Source of the DNA: Kineococcus sp. TRM81007
GTDB taxonomy: Bacteria > Actinomycetota > Actinomycetes > Actinomycetales > Kineococcaceae
DNA: 36,863 bases
Direction of reading: 5' to 3'
Assembly (NCBI RefSeq): GCF_022669155.1
Contig: NZ_JALBVB010000035.1
Span: 7,732 to 44,594 of the forward strand
The notes below the pieces were generated by a model. The model did no database searches and was not told the DNA's origin. It worked only from the letters and a program-made list of their open reading frames with translations. A program made the translations under genes and the position numbers. This document shows, piece after piece, positions 7,474-16,042 of the stretch; the stretch's first letter is position 1; each line of letters starts with the position of its first letter.

Positions 7474-10011
7474 ATGCAGGCGAGGCCCGCAACGGGCGGG
7501 GACGGCGGGTCCGCCGCCCTCGCGCCGCGCCCGCCCGCCGGCGTCCCCCACCCGGCCCTGGAGCGCCTGGCCGCGCTGGCCGCCCGGGCCCTGGGCACGT
7601 CCTCCGCGCGCACCGAGCTCACCGAGGACGCCGCCCCCACCGGCGCCGGTGCGTCCGCCGGGCTGCTCGCCCCCGTCGACGAGCTGCTCACCGCCACCGC
7701 CCGGGGCGCCGGCGCCCTCGCCGTGGCCGACACCCGCGCCGACGCCCGGTGGGCCGCGCTGCCCGCCGTCGTCTCCGGCGTCGTCGGCTGCTACCTCGGG
7801 GTCCCGATGATCGGCACGGACGGGCAGGTCGTCGGGGTCCTGGCGGTGTTCGACCCCCTGCCGAGGCGCTGGTCGCGCACCGACGTGGAGCTGCTCGTCG
7901 ACCTCGCCGCCGTCGCCGTCGGCGAGCTGCAGCTGTCGGCGCTGGCGGTCCAGCACGAGGCCGACCGGCTCCGGTGGCGGCTGGGCGTCGCCGCGGGCGG
8001 GGTCGGCAGCTTCGACCTCGACCTCGCCACCGGCCTCGTCACCTGGGACGAGCGGATGCTCGAGATGTTCGGGTACACCGCCGCGGAGTTCGACGGCACC
8101 CTCGCCGCCTTCGACGCGCGCGTGCACCCCGACGACCTGCCCCGCGTGCACGAGGCCGTCACCGCCGCGGTGGAGGGCCCCGCCGCCTTCCAGGCGGAGT
8201 ACCGCGTCCTGCTCCCCTCCGGCACCACCCGGTGGGTCAAGGCCCGCGGCGAGGTGCTGCGCGACGAGGCCGGCCGCGCCCTGCGCCTGGTCGGCGCCGC
8301 CTACGACACCACCGCGGAGAAGCGCGGCGACGCCCGCGTCTCCCGGCTGCTGGAGTCGATGCCCTCGGCGTTCTACTCCCTGGACCGCGACTGGCGCTTC
8401 AGCCACGTCAACGCCGAGGCCGAGCGGCTGCTGCAGCGCCCGCGCGAGGAGCTGCTCGACGGCGACGCGTGGGAGCTGTTCCCCGAGGTCACCGGGACCG
8501 TGTTCGAGGAGCGGTTCCGGCACGCGGTGGCCACCGGCGAGCCGGTGATGTTCGAGGCGCACTTCGCCCCGCTGCAGGCCTGGTTCGAGGTGCGCGCCTG
8601 GCCCGACCCCGACGGGCTGTCCGTGTACTTCCTCGACGTCAGCGCCCGCCGGGCCGCGCAGGAGGAGGCGGAGCGCACCGCGCGCCGCCTGGAGCTGCTC
8701 GCCACCGTCAGCGCCGACCTCGTCGCCACCCTCGACGCCGACGCGGCCGTGGCGCGCCTGGCCCGCCACGTCGTGCCCGCCCTGGCCCGGTGGGCCGTGG
8801 TCACCCTCGTCGACGACAGCGGCGCGCTGCGCGACATCGGCTCCTGGCACGCCGACCCCGACCTGCGCGAGCTCACCGACCGCTACCGGCGGGTGCGCCA
8901 GGCGGGCCTGGCCGCCGAGGCGCCGCTGCGGCGCTCGCAGGCGCGCCAGGGCGCCGTCGTCATCGAGTCGCGCGCGGCCGAGCGGCTGTCGAGCGTGCTG
9001 TCGGACGAGGCGCGCGAACTGCTCCTGCAGCTGGCGCCGGAATCGGCGTACGTGATGCCCCTGCGAGCGCGGGGACGCCTGCTGGGCATGATGTCGCTGT
9101 TCCGCTCCGCCGAGGACGGGCCCCTGTCCGCGGACGACCTGGCGACGGCGGTGCAGGTCGCCGACCGGGCGGGGCTCGCCCTGGACAACGCCTCGCTGTA
9201 CGCGCGCCAGCAGCACGTCGCGGAGGGGCTGCAGCGCAGCCTGCTCAGCGCCCCCGTCGAACCGGACCACCTGGAGGTGCGGGTGCGCTACCGGCCCGCG
9301 GCGCGCGCGGTGCAGGTGGGCGGCGACTGGTACGACTCGTTCCTGCAGCCGGACGGCGACACGGTCCTGGTCATCGGCGACGTCATGGGCCACGACGTGG
9401 ACGCCGCCGCCGCGATGAGCCAGGTGCGCAACCTGCTGCGCGGCATCGCCTACTCCAGCGGCGGCTCGCCGGCCGCGGTGCTGGCCACGCTGGACGCGGC
9501 GATGCGCGGGCTGGCCGTGGCGACGACCGCGACGGCCGTGGTGGCGCGACTGGAGCAGACCGCGGACGAGCGGGCGCGGGGGGTCACGCGGCTGCGCTGG
9601 TCGAACGCGGGCCACCCGCCGCCGGTGCTGCTGCGCCGCGACGGCACCGTCTCTGACCTGGACGGCGAGGAGCCGGACCTGCTGCTGGGCATCGCCCCGC
9701 ACCTGTCGCGCCGGGACGAGCAGGTGGAGCTGGAGCGCGGCTCGACGGTGCTGCTGTTCACCGACGGCCTGGTGGAGCGGCGCGGGCAGGACATCGACGA
9801 GGGGCTGGATCTGCTGCGCGAGGTCGTGGCGGAGCTGGCGGGCGCGCGCCTGGACGACCTGTGCGACGGGATCCTGGACCGGTTGTTGCCGCCGGAGCCG
9901 GAGGACGACGTGGCGCTGGTGGCGGTGCGCCTGCACCCCCAGGACGGCCCGCGCCCCGAGGTCGCCGGTCCGCACCGCGTCCCCGACGACCTCCCCCTCC
10001 CCGGCCGCTGA
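7474..10011 (+). CDS. GAF-PAS-PAS-GAF sensor with SpoIIE/PP2C phosphatase
   Basis: This 845-aa soluble signalling protein has, in order: GAF (about 25-150, ending GVPMIGTDGQVVGVLAVFD), PAS with PAC (about 165-288, FDLDLATGLVTWDERMLEMFGY), PAS (about 292-392), GAF (about 405-575) and a SpoIIE-type PP2C domain (about 583-825). The phosphatase has its metal and core motifs: GGDWYDSF, VIGDVMGHDVDAA, LRWSNAGHPPPVLL, FTDGLVERR and a C-terminal EDDVALVAVRL. Such proteins dephosphorylate STAS anti-anti-sigma factors in partner-switching stress pathways; none is encoded nearby. I chose the ATG at 7474 with GAAGG 9 bases upstream. No transmembrane segment is seen, so input is probably a cytosolic ligand, redox or light signal. 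It is a paralogue of the protein at 16175. Confidence 0.93.
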   Translation: MQARPATGGDGGSAALAPRPPAGVPHPALERLAALAARALGTSSARTELTEDAAPTGAGASAGLLAPVDELLTATARGAGALAVADTRADARWAALPAVVSGVVGCYLGVPMIGTDGQVVGVLAVFDPLPRRWSRTDVELLVDLAAVAVGELQLSALAVQHEADRLRWRLGVAAGGVGSFDLDLATGLVTWDERMLEMFGYTAAEFDGTLAAFDARVHPDDLPRVHEAVTAAVEGPAAFQAEYRVLLPSGTTRWVKARGEVLRDEAGRALRLVGAAYDTTAEKRGDARVSRLLESMPSAFYSLDRDWRFSHVNAEAERLLQRPREELLDGDAWELFPEVTGTVFEERFRHAVATGEPVMFEAHFAPLQAWFEVRAWPDPDGLSVYFLDVSARRAAQEEAERTARRLELLATVSADLVATLDADAAVARLARHVVPALARWAVVTLVDDSGALRDIGSWHADPDLRELTDRYRRVRQAGLAAEAPLRRSQARQGAVVIESRAAERLSSVLSDEARELLLQLAPESAYVMPLRARGRLLGMMSLFRSAEDGPLSADDLATAVQVADRAGLALDNASLYARQQHVAEGLQRSLLSAPVEPDHLEVRVRYRPAARAVQVGGDWYDSFLQPDGDTVLVIGDVMGHDVDAAAAMSQVRNLLRGIAYSSGGSPAAVLATLDAAMRGLAVATTATAVVARLEQTADERARGVTRLRWSNAGHPPPVLLRRDGTVSDLDGEEPDLLLGIAPHLSRRDEQVELERGSTVLLFTDGLVERRGQDIDEGLDLLREVVAELAGARLDDLCDGILDRLLPPEPEDDVALVAVRLHPQDGPRPEVAGPHRVPDDLPLPGR

Positions 10012-10063
10012 CCCTCCACCCCCACCCGCCACCCTCCTTCCCTCACCGCGGGGGGGGGGCGGG

Positions 10064-11206
10064 TCAGGCGGGCCGGGCCAGGTCGGCCAGGGTCAGCGCC
10101 AGGTGCAGCGCCAGGCGGTCCGCGCCGTCGTCCAGGTCGTACCCGCTGACCTCCCGCACCCTCCGCAGCCGGTGGTACAGCGTCTGGCGGTGCACGGCCA
10201 GGGCCGCCGCGGTGCGCTGCGCCGACCCCGCCAGGTCCAGGTAGGTGCGCGCGGTGCGCACCAGCTCCGGGTCGCCGGCCAGCAGCCGCCGCGCCCGCTC
10301 GTCCACCGCCACGGCCGCCAGGTCGCCCGCCTCGGCCAGCGCCAGCAGCCGCAGCGTGCCCAGCTCCTCCCACCCGCGCACCGCCGCCGCCCCGTGCGGC
10401 AGCGCCGTCAGCGCGGCCCGCAGCGCGGCCTGCGCCTGCCGCCACCCGGTGTGCGCACCGGCCGCCGTGACGGGCCCGGACACCCCGGCCGCCACGCCCG
10501 CGGGGTGCTGCGCCAGCAGGGCGCCGGCGGCCCGGGCGGCGACGTCCGCGGCCGGCAGCGCCCCCGGCACGAGCAGCGCCGCCCGCGAGCCCACGGGCGC
10601 CACCACCACGGCGCGCGGCAGCAGCCAGGCGTTGACGGGCCCGGCGGCCTCCCCGCCGGTGGGGGCCAGGGCCACCACGCGCAGCTCCCCGGCCGGCAGG
10701 ACGGCCTCGCGCGCCAGCTCCTCGGTGGCGCGGCCGCGCGCTGCGGCGTCCGGCGACAGCAGCTCCCCGACGGCCCAGGCGGTGCGGTCGGCGGTGCGTG
10801 AACGGGTGGCCAGCGTGGCGGCGACGGCGTCGACGACGTCGTGCAGCTGCGCCAGCCGGTGCTCCTCGACGTGGCCGCCGGGATCCAGCAACCACAGGTA
10901 CCCGTACGTCACCCCGCGCCAGCGCACCGGCACGCACCAGCGGGCCAGCCGGCCGGCCGCGGGGTCGGCGGGCACCCGCAGCGGCCCGCGGGCGCGGGCG
11001 ATGCCGAACGCGGCGAACGCCTCCTGCACCGCGGCGTCCGAGCGCCGGCGCAGGATCGAGCTGCGGCGCACCTCGTCGACGACGTCGTCGTGGCCGGAGG
11101 CGGCCACGAGGTGCAGGTCCCGGTCCTCCAGCGTGGTGGGGGCGCCGGTGAGGTCGGCGACGGTGTCGACGAGGTCCTGCAGACCCGGGGCGGAGGGGGT
11201 GCTCAC
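10064..11206 (-). CDS. PucR-family regulator of proline catabolism
   Basis: The C-terminus has the PucR helix-turn-helix (AAALAVHRQTLYHRLRRVRE, then GYDLDDGADRLALHLAL, about residues 325-375). Before it come a GGDEF-like middle region and an N-terminal sensor-like region (LQDLVDTVADLTGAPTTLED). The gene is divergent from proline dehydrogenase and P5C dehydrogenase. In mycobacteria a PucR-type activator (PruC) controls the matching genes, so I infer that this protein activates or controls the proline operon in response to proline. The start is uncertain: an ATG at 11233 lies inside the perfect palindrome 11224-11243, whereas the GTG at 11206 has an AGGGTGAGG stretch upstream and leaves the palindrome in the promoter, so I prefer 11206 (380 aa). 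A run of ten G lies at 10050-10059, just past the stop. Confidence 0.88.
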   Translation of the reverse strand: MSTPSAPGLQDLVDTVADLTGAPTTLEDRDLHLVAASGHDDVVDEVRRSSILRRRSDAAVQEAFAAFGIARARGPLRVPADPAAGRLARWCVPVRWRGVTYGYLWLLDPGGHVEEHRLAQLHDVVDAVAATLATRSRTADRTAWAVGELLSPDAAARGRATEELAREAVLPAGELRVVALAPTGGEAAGPVNAWLLPRAVVVAPVGSRAALLVPGALPAADVAARAAGALLAQHPAGVAAGVSGPVTAAGAHTGWRQAQAALRAALTALPHGAAAVRGWEELGTLRLLALAEAGDLAAVAVDERARRLLAGDPELVRTARTYLDLAGSAQRTAAALAVHRQTLYHRLRRVREVSGYDLDDGADRLALHLALTLADLARPA

Positions 11207-11223
11207 GTCCTCACCCTGCCACC

Positions 11224-11243
11224 CGTCATCCACCTGGATGACG
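11224..11243. promoter_or_regulatory. Perfect 9+2+9 palindrome, likely PucR operator
   Basis: CGTCATCCA, a CC spacer and TGGATGACG form a perfect inverted repeat between the divergent regulator and proline dehydrogenase genes. A further half-site, TTCATCCA, lies near 11256-11263. The centre is about 63 bases upstream of the -10 box of the proline operon, a typical activator position. Confidence 0.65.
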
Positions 11244-11295
11244 AGCTCCGGGCATCTTCATCCACTCGTCCCTGGCCCCGGCGCCCTTGCGGGCT

Positions 11296-11301
11296 TAGCG
11301 T
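11296..11301 (+). promoter_or_regulatory. -10 box TAGCGT of the proline operon, leaderless
   Basis: TAGCGT ends 7 bases before the GTG at 11309, identical in sequence and spacing to the box before the gene at 1756. Confidence 0.6.
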
Positions 11302-11308
11302 CGTCAGG

Positions 11309-12229
11309 GTGTTCGGACAAGTGGTCCTCGGCGTGGCGGGCTCGCCGCGCGTGCGCTCCCTCGTGACCGGGAGCGGCCTCAGCCGCCCCGTCGTGCAGCG
11401 CTTCGTCGCCGGGGAAGACGCCGACGCCGCGCTGCGCGCGGTCCGCGCCCTCGCCGCCGACGGCGTGCGCACCACCCTCGACGTCCTCGGCGAGGACACC
11501 ACCCGCCCCGAGCAGGCCGACGAGACCGTCGCCTCCTACCGCGACCTGGTCACCCGGCTCGCCGACGCCGGCCTGGCCGACGGCAACGAGGTGTCGGTGA
11601 AGCTGTCCGCCCTCGGGCAGGGCCTCCTCCCGGACGGCCCGGCGCGCGCCACCGAGCGCGCCCGCGCCCTCGTCGAGCACGCCCACGCGCACGGCGTGGA
11701 CGTCACCCTCGACATGGAGGACCACACGCGCGTCGACGCCACCCTGGAGACGCTGCGCGCGCTGCGCGCCGACTTCCCCCGCACCGGCTGCGTGCTGCAG
11801 TCCATGCTGCGGCGCACCCCCGGCGACGCCGCCGACCTGGCGCACCCCGGGTCGCGGGTGCGGCTGGTCAAGGGCGCCTACGCCGAACCCGCCGAGGTCG
11901 CCCACCCCGCGAAGAAGGACGTGGACCGCGCCTACGTGCGCTGCCTGCGCACCCTGCTGGACGGCGGCGCGTACCCGATGGTCGCCACCCACGACCTGCG
12001 CGTCGTGCGCATCGCCGAGGAGCTGCTGGCCGGACGCGCCCCCGGGGCGGCGGAGTTCCAGATGCTCTACGGCATCCGCACCGACGAGCAGCGCCGCCTG
12101 GCCGCGGCCGGGCACGTGGTGCGCACCTACGTGCCGTTCGGCACCGACTGGTACGCGTACTTCTCCCGCCGCCTGGCCGAGCGCCCCGCCAACCTCGCGT
12201 TCTTCGCGCGCTCCCTCGCCCACGCCTGA
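11309..12229 (+). CDS. putB: Proline dehydrogenase (monofunctional)
   Basis: This 306-aa FAD enzyme oxidises L-proline to 1-pyrroline-5-carboxylate. The barrel motifs of the monofunctional bacterial type are present: NEVSVKLSALGQ, VDVTLDMEDHTRVDATLE, GCVLQSMLRRT, VRLVKGAYAEP (flavin and substrate region), YPMVATHDLR, FQMLYGIR and the C-terminal RTYVPFGTDWYAYFSRRLAERPANL, whose Arg pair binds the proline carboxylate. The GTG at 11309 sits 7 bases after TAGCGT, so the mRNA is probably leaderless. The frame extends open upstream, but that part is antisense to the regulator. The P5C dehydrogenase follows after 39 bases, so the two steps are co-transcribed as separate proteins rather than a fused PutA. 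Actinobacteria often call the pair pruB/pruA. Confidence 0.94.
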   Translation: MFGQVVLGVAGSPRVRSLVTGSGLSRPVVQRFVAGEDADAALRAVRALAADGVRTTLDVLGEDTTRPEQADETVASYRDLVTRLADAGLADGNEVSVKLSALGQGLLPDGPARATERARALVEHAHAHGVDVTLDMEDHTRVDATLETLRALRADFPRTGCVLQSMLRRTPGDAADLAHPGSRVRLVKGAYAEPAEVAHPAKKDVDRAYVRCLRTLLDGGAYPMVATHDLRVVRIAEELLAGRAPGAAEFQMLYGIRTDEQRRLAAAGHVVRTYVPFGTDWYAYFSRRLAERPANLAFFARSLAHA

Positions 12230-12268
12230 GAAACCCCCAGAACCCCAGAACCCGACCCGGAGGTCGTC

Positions 12269-13903
12269 GTGCAGTCCGTGACCGAGGTCCCCGCCCCCCG
12301 CAACGAGCCGGTGCACGGCTACGCGCCCGGCAGCACCGAGCGCAAGCTGCTCACCGACCAGCTCGCCGAGCAGGCCGCGAACCCCGTCGAGATCACCCAG
12401 ACCATCGGCGGCGTGCAGTCGCCCGGCGGCGGTGAGCGCATCGACGTCGTGCAGCCGCACCGGCACGCGAGCGTGCTCGGCACGTTCGCCGCCGCCACGC
12501 ACCAGGACGCGAGCGCCGCCGTGGAGGCCGCCGTGGCCGCCGGGCCGCAGTGGGCGGCGATGGACTACGAGGACCGCGCCGCGGTGTTCCTGCGCGCCGC
12601 GGACCTGCTGGCCGGCCCGTGGCGGGAGAAGCTCGCCGCCGCCACGATGCTGGGCCAGTCGAAGACCGCGCAGCAGGCGGAGATCGACGCGCCCTGCGAG
12701 CTGGTGGACTTCTGGCGGTTCAACGTCGCGTTTGGCCGCCGCCTCATCGCCGAGCAGCCGGTGTCCTCGCCGGGGGTGTGGAACCGCCTGGACCACCGCC
12801 CGCTGGAGGGTTTCGTCTACGCGGTCACCCCGTTCAACTTCACCGCCATCGCCGGCAACCTGCCCACCGCCCCGGCGCTGATGGGCAACACCGTGGTGTG
12901 GAAGCCCAGCCCGACGCAGATGCTGTCGGCGCACTGGACGATGCGGCTGCTGGAGGCGGCGGGCCTGCCGCCCGGCGTGGTGAACCTCGTCGGCGGCGAC
13001 GGGCGCGCCGTCTCCGACGTGGCGCTCGCCGACCCCCGCCTGGCCGGCATCCACTTCACCGGTTCCACCGCCACCTTCCAGCACCTGTGGCGCACGGTGG
13101 GGGAGAACATCGCGGGTTACCGCACCTACCCGCGCCTGGTGGGGGAGACCGGCGGCAAGGACTTCGTGGTGGCGCACCCGTCGGCCGACCCGGAGGTGCT
13201 CGCCACCGCGATGCTGCTGGGCGCGTTCGAGTACCAGGGCCAGAAGTGCTCGGCGGCCTCGCGGGCGTTCGTGCCGCGCTCGGTGTGGGAGCGGATGGGG
13301 TCCGGGTTCCTGGCCCGGGTGGACTCGCTGACCTACGGCGACGTCACCGACCTGTCGAACTTCGGCGGTGCCGTCATCGACGCCCGCTCGTTCGCGAAGA
13401 ACGCCGCCGCGATCGACCGCGCGAGGGCCACCGCCGGTGTCGAGGTCGCCGCGGGCGGCACGTACGACGACTCCGAGGGGTACTTCGTGCGGCCGACGGT
13501 CCTGCTGGGCGAGGACCCGGCCGACGAGCTGTTCTCCACCGAGTACTTCGGCCCGATCCTCGCCGTGCACGTCTACGACGACTCCCGCCCGGGCGCGTGG
13601 GAGGACGTCCTGCGCCTGGTGGACTCCGGCTCGCAGTACGGCCTGACCGGTGCCGTCATCGCGGACGACCGCGTCGCGGTGCGGCAGGCGCAGGACGCCC
13701 TGCGCTTCGCGGCCGGGAACTTCTACGTCAACGACAAGCCCACGGGCGCCGTCGTGGGCCAGCAGCCGTTCGGCGGCTCGCGCGGCTCGGGCACCAACGA
13801 CAAGGCCGGCTCGATCCTGAACCTGCAGCGGTGGACCAGCCCGCGCGCCGTGAAGGAGACGTTCGTGGCGCCGACCACGCACGTGTACCCGCACATGCGC
13901 TGA
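12269..13903 (+). CDS. pruA: 1-pyrroline-5-carboxylate dehydrogenase
   Basis: This 544-aa aldehyde dehydrogenase oxidises glutamate semialdehyde (from P5C) to glutamate with NAD+. It has the catalytic Cys327 in EYQGQKCSAASRAF, the general-base Glu293 in LVGETGGKDF, the cofactor-loop motif FTGSTATFQHLW and the C-terminal QPFGGSRGSGTNDKAG typical of P5C dehydrogenases. The GTG at 12269 has GGAGG 6 bases upstream, unlike the leaderless first gene of the operon. It completes proline to glutamate conversion with the gene before it. A strong hairpin at 13909-13951 follows the stop. Confidence 0.95.
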   Translation: MQSVTEVPAPRNEPVHGYAPGSTERKLLTDQLAEQAANPVEITQTIGGVQSPGGGERIDVVQPHRHASVLGTFAAATHQDASAAVEAAVAAGPQWAAMDYEDRAAVFLRAADLLAGPWREKLAAATMLGQSKTAQQAEIDAPCELVDFWRFNVAFGRRLIAEQPVSSPGVWNRLDHRPLEGFVYAVTPFNFTAIAGNLPTAPALMGNTVVWKPSPTQMLSAHWTMRLLEAAGLPPGVVNLVGGDGRAVSDVALADPRLAGIHFTGSTATFQHLWRTVGENIAGYRTYPRLVGETGGKDFVVAHPSADPEVLATAMLLGAFEYQGQKCSAASRAFVPRSVWERMGSGFLARVDSLTYGDVTDLSNFGGAVIDARSFAKNAAAIDRARATAGVEVAAGGTYDDSEGYFVRPTVLLGEDPADELFSTEYFGPILAVHVYDDSRPGAWEDVLRLVDSGSQYGLTGAVIADDRVAVRQAQDALRFAAGNFYVNDKPTGAVVGQQPFGGSRGSGTNDKAGSILNLQRWTSPRAVKETFVAPTTHVYPHMR

Positions 13904-13908
13904 CACCC

Positions 13909-13951
13909 CCGCGGCCCCGGTGATCGCCCGTCGTTTCGCCGGGGCCCGCGG
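13909..13951 (+). terminator. Hairpin ending the proline operon
   Basis: CCGCGGCCCCGG (13909-13920) pairs with CCGGGGCCCGCGG (13939-13951) with a single bulged C, an 18-nt loop and no T tract. It begins 6 bases past the pruA stop. Confidence 0.65.
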
Positions 13952-13967
13952 CGGGTAGTGAACGACC

Positions 13968-14489
13968 ATGAGCCACGACAGGAGCTCCACGCGCACGGAC
14001 GACCTGTCGGTCGTCCACCGCACCGGCTCACGCGCCGCTTCGGCCGGCGCCGAGCCCGCCGCCGCGCCCGTGCCCGGCCCCGGCCCCGTGGTGTCCGCCG
14101 CCCCGGCGGGGGAGTCCGTCGGTCAGCTCGTCAGCGACCTGACGCAGCAGGTGTCGCACCTCGTGCGCGACGAGGTGCAGCTGGCGAAGATGGACCTGAC
14201 GGAGAAGGGCAAGAAGGCCGGGAAGGGCCTGGGTGCCTTCTCCGTCGCGGGACTGCTGGCGTTCTTCGGGATCGCCGCACTGGTGACCACCGCCATCGCG
14301 GCGCTGGCGCTCGTCCTGGACGTGTGGCTGTCGGCGCTCATCGTGGCCGTGGTGCTGCTGGCGGTGGCCGCCGTGGCCGCCCTGGTGGGCAAGAAGGAGG
14401 TCCAGCAGGCGACCCCGCCCGTGCCGCAGGCGGCGGTGGACGGTGTGAAGAAGGACATCGACGCCGTCAAGGAGGGTTTCAAGCGATGA
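13968..14489 (+). CDS. Holin-X family (phage holin 3_6-like) membrane protein
   Basis: At 173 aa this has a disordered Ala/Pro/Gly-rich head (about 1-50), an amphipathic segment (LVSDLTQQVSHLVRDEVQLAKMDLTEKGKKAG) and two adjacent membrane helices (FSVAGLLAFFGIAALVTTAIAAL and LSALIVAVVLLAVAAVAALV). This is the layout of the actinobacterial putative Holin-X family. Despite the name, these are chromosomal proteins of unknown role, probably membrane-associated and stress-related. The ATG at 13968 lacks a clear Shine-Dalgarno sequence; TAGTGA at 13955-13960 may be a poor -10. Its stop overlaps the next start by 4 bases (ATGA), so the DUF3618 protein is translationally coupled. Confidence 0.85.
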   Translation: MSHDRSSTRTDDLSVVHRTGSRAASAGAEPAAAPVPGPGPVVSAAPAGESVGQLVSDLTQQVSHLVRDEVQLAKMDLTEKGKKAGKGLGAFSVAGLLAFFGIAALVTTAIAALALVLDVWLSALIVAVVLLAVAAVAALVGKKEVQQATPPVPQAAVDGVKKDIDAVKEGFKR

Positions 14490-14845
14490 GCAGCACTCAG
14501 CCCACCCCGCCCGCCGACCGCGAGGCGCTCGAGCGCGACATCGTGCGGACGCGGGAGCGACTGGCGGAGACCGCCGACGCGCTGGCCGCGAAGGCGGACG
14601 TGAAGGCGCAGGCGCAGCACAAGGTCGACGACCTCAAGGCGCAGGCCCAGCACAAGGTCGACGACGTGAAGGCGCAGGCGCAGCACAAGGTGACGGGCGT
14701 GAAGGACCGCGCCGTGTCCTCCGTGCACGGCGCCAGCGACAGCGCCCCGGGCAGCCCGAAGGCGCAGGGTGGCGCGCTGGCGGGTGCCGTCGTGGTGGCC
14801 GTGGCGCTGACGGTCTGGCTGGTCGTGCGCCGCGGGCGCCGCTGA
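14486..14845 (+). CDS. DUF3618-type membrane protein with three 11-aa repeats
   Basis: The start ATG overlaps the Holin-X stop (ATGA at 14486-14489), and GGAGG lies upstream. The 119-aa product begins with the DUF3618 hallmark (REALERDIVRTRERLAETADALAAKADVK). Three 11-residue repeats of the type KAQAQHKVDDL follow, then a polar linker and a C-terminal membrane helix (LAGAVVVAVALTVWLVV) capped by Arg residues. The helical repeats probably form an amphipathic rod lying on or extending from the membrane. The family commonly pairs with Holin-X proteins in actinobacteria; its function is not known to me. The repeats are also near-exact at DNA level (14600-14698). Confidence 0.85.
   Translation: MSSTQPTPPADREALERDIVRTRERLAETADALAAKADVKAQAQHKVDDLKAQAQHKVDDVKAQAQHKVTGVKDRAVSSVHGASDSAPGSPKAQGGALAGAVVVAVALTVWLVVRRGRR
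14600..14698 (+). repeat. Three tandem 33-bp coding repeats
   Basis: Units begin at 14600, 14633 and 14666. Each contains AAGGCGCAGGC(G/C)CAGCACAAGGT and encodes an 11-residue repeat in the DUF3618 protein. Units 1 and 2 differ at few bases; unit 3 diverges at its 3' end. Such arrays change copy number easily by slippage. Confidence 0.85.
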
Positions 14846-14875
14846 CCCCGTTCCCTCCCCCTCGCGGGTGCCGGA

Positions 14876-14929
14876 ACCCGCCGTGGCCCTGCGCTGTCGA
14901 GAGCTCGGCAGCGCGAGATCACGGCGGGT
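14876..14929. repeat. Nested inverted repeat, copy A, between convergent genes
   Basis: Outer arms ACCCGCCGTG (14876-14885) and CACGGCGGGT (14920-14929) pair perfectly over 10 bp. Inside, GCGCTG (14891-14896) pairs with CAGCGC (14909-14914) and CGAG (14898-14901) with CTCG (14904-14907). It sits between the convergent DUF3618 and flavin-oxidoreductase genes, where it can act as a bidirectional terminator. A second element of the same length and architecture lies at 19497-19550. Confidence 0.8.
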
Positions 14930-14944
14930 CCTGCGCGTGCGGGG

Positions 14945-16027
14945 TCAGGCGGTGGGGGACGGGGCGGCCGACAGGGGTGAGGCGGGCACCGTGCCGCCCG
15001 CCTCGGCGCGCACGACCGGGGCGACCTCGGTGCCCAGCAGCTCGATCGCGCGCATCACCTCGCGGTGCGGCACCGTCCCCGCGCTCAGGTGCAGCATGAA
15101 CCGGTCGATCCCCAGCTGCTCGCGCTGCAGCAGGACCTTCTCCGCGACCTCCTGCGCCGAGCCGACGAGCAGCGCCCCGCGGCGGCTGCGGGCCGCCTCG
15201 TAGCCGGTGCGGCTGAAGGGCCGCCAGCCGCGCTCGCGGCCGATGGCGTCCATCGCGTACCGGTACGGCTCGAAGTGGACGTCGACGGCCCGCTGCGAGG
15301 TGTCGGCGACGAAGCCGTGCGAGTGGGTCGCCACCGGGAGCGTCGCCGGGTCGTGGCCGGCGCGGCGGGCGGCCTCGCGGTAGAGGTCCACCAGGGGGCG
15401 GAACTGCGCGGGCTCGCCGCCGATGATGGCGACCGCCAGGGGCAGGCCCAGCGTCCCGGCGCGCACGACGGAGGCGGGGTTGCCGCCCACCCCGATCCAC
15501 ACGGGCAGCGGCTGCTGCACGGGCAGCGGGTACACGCCGAGGCCGTCGATCCCGGCGCGGTGCCGGCCGCCGGGCCAGACGACGTGCGCGGGGTCGCGCC
15601 GGATCGTCAGGAGCAGGTCCAGCTTCTCCGTGAACAGCTCGTCGTAGTCGTCGAGGTCGTACCCGAACAGCGGGAAGGACTCGATGAAGGAACCTCGCCC
15701 GGCGAGGACCTCCGCCCGCCCGCCGGAGAGGCCGTCGAGGGTGGCGAACTGCTGGAAGACGCGCACCGGGTCGTCGGAGGACAGGACGGTGACGGCGCTG
15801 GAGAGCCGGATGCGGGAGGTGCGGGAAGCGGCCGCGGCGAGCGCGACGGCGGGTGCGGAGGCGGCGTAGTCGGGCCGGTGGTGCTCGCCGAGGCCGTAGA
15901 CGTCCAGGCCGACCTGGTCCGCCAGCTCGATCTCCTCGACGACCTCGCGCAGCCGCTCCGCGTGGCTGATCGTGGTCCCGGTGCTGTCGGGCGTGGTCTC
16001 CGCGAAGGCGCTGATGCCGATCTCCAC
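14945..16027 (-). CDS. LLM-class flavin-dependent oxidoreductase
   Basis: This is a 360-aa TIM-barrel protein of the bacterial luciferase-like superfamily. Family features are the N-terminal [45 protein letters not shown] (the conserved GEHH), [21 protein letters not shown] and [32 protein letters not shown]. Members use reduced FMN (or F420) to oxidise small substrates; which one cannot be told here. The GTG at 16027 is preceded by GAGGGG about 7 bases away. A perfect 17-bp inverted repeat lies just behind the ribosome site at 16043-16059, and two more repeats lie further upstream, suggesting control. The gene is divergent from the second SpoIIE phosphatase. Confidence 0.92.
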   Translation of the reverse strand: MEIGISAFAETTPDSTGTTISHAERLREVVEEIELADQVGLDVYGLGEHHRPDYAASAPAVALAAAASRTSRIRLSSAVTVLSSDDPVRVFQQFATLDGLSGGRAEVLAGRGSFIESFPLFGYDLDDYDELFTEKLDLLLTIRRDPAHVVWPGGRHRAGIDGLGVYPLPVQQPLPVWIGVGGNPASVVRAGTLGLPLAVAIIGGEPAQFRPLVDLYREAARRAGHDPATLPVATHSHGFVADTSQRAVDVHFEPYRYAMDAIGRERGWRPFSRTGYEAARSRRGALLVGSAQEVAEKVLLQREQLGIDRFMLHLSAGTVPHREVMRAIELLGTEVAPVVRAEAGGTVPASPLSAAPSPTA

Positions 16028-16042
16028 CCTGGTCCCCTCCCC

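Noticed and set aside
10050-10059. Run of ten G residues
   Set aside because: It lies just past the PucR stop in a non-coding gap. No sign that it affects a reading frame; it is probably only a GC-rich homopolymer.
11258-14023. Long minus-strand frame opposite the proline genes
   Set aside because: The opposite strand encodes well-conserved proline and P5C dehydrogenases; this frame is compositional noise.
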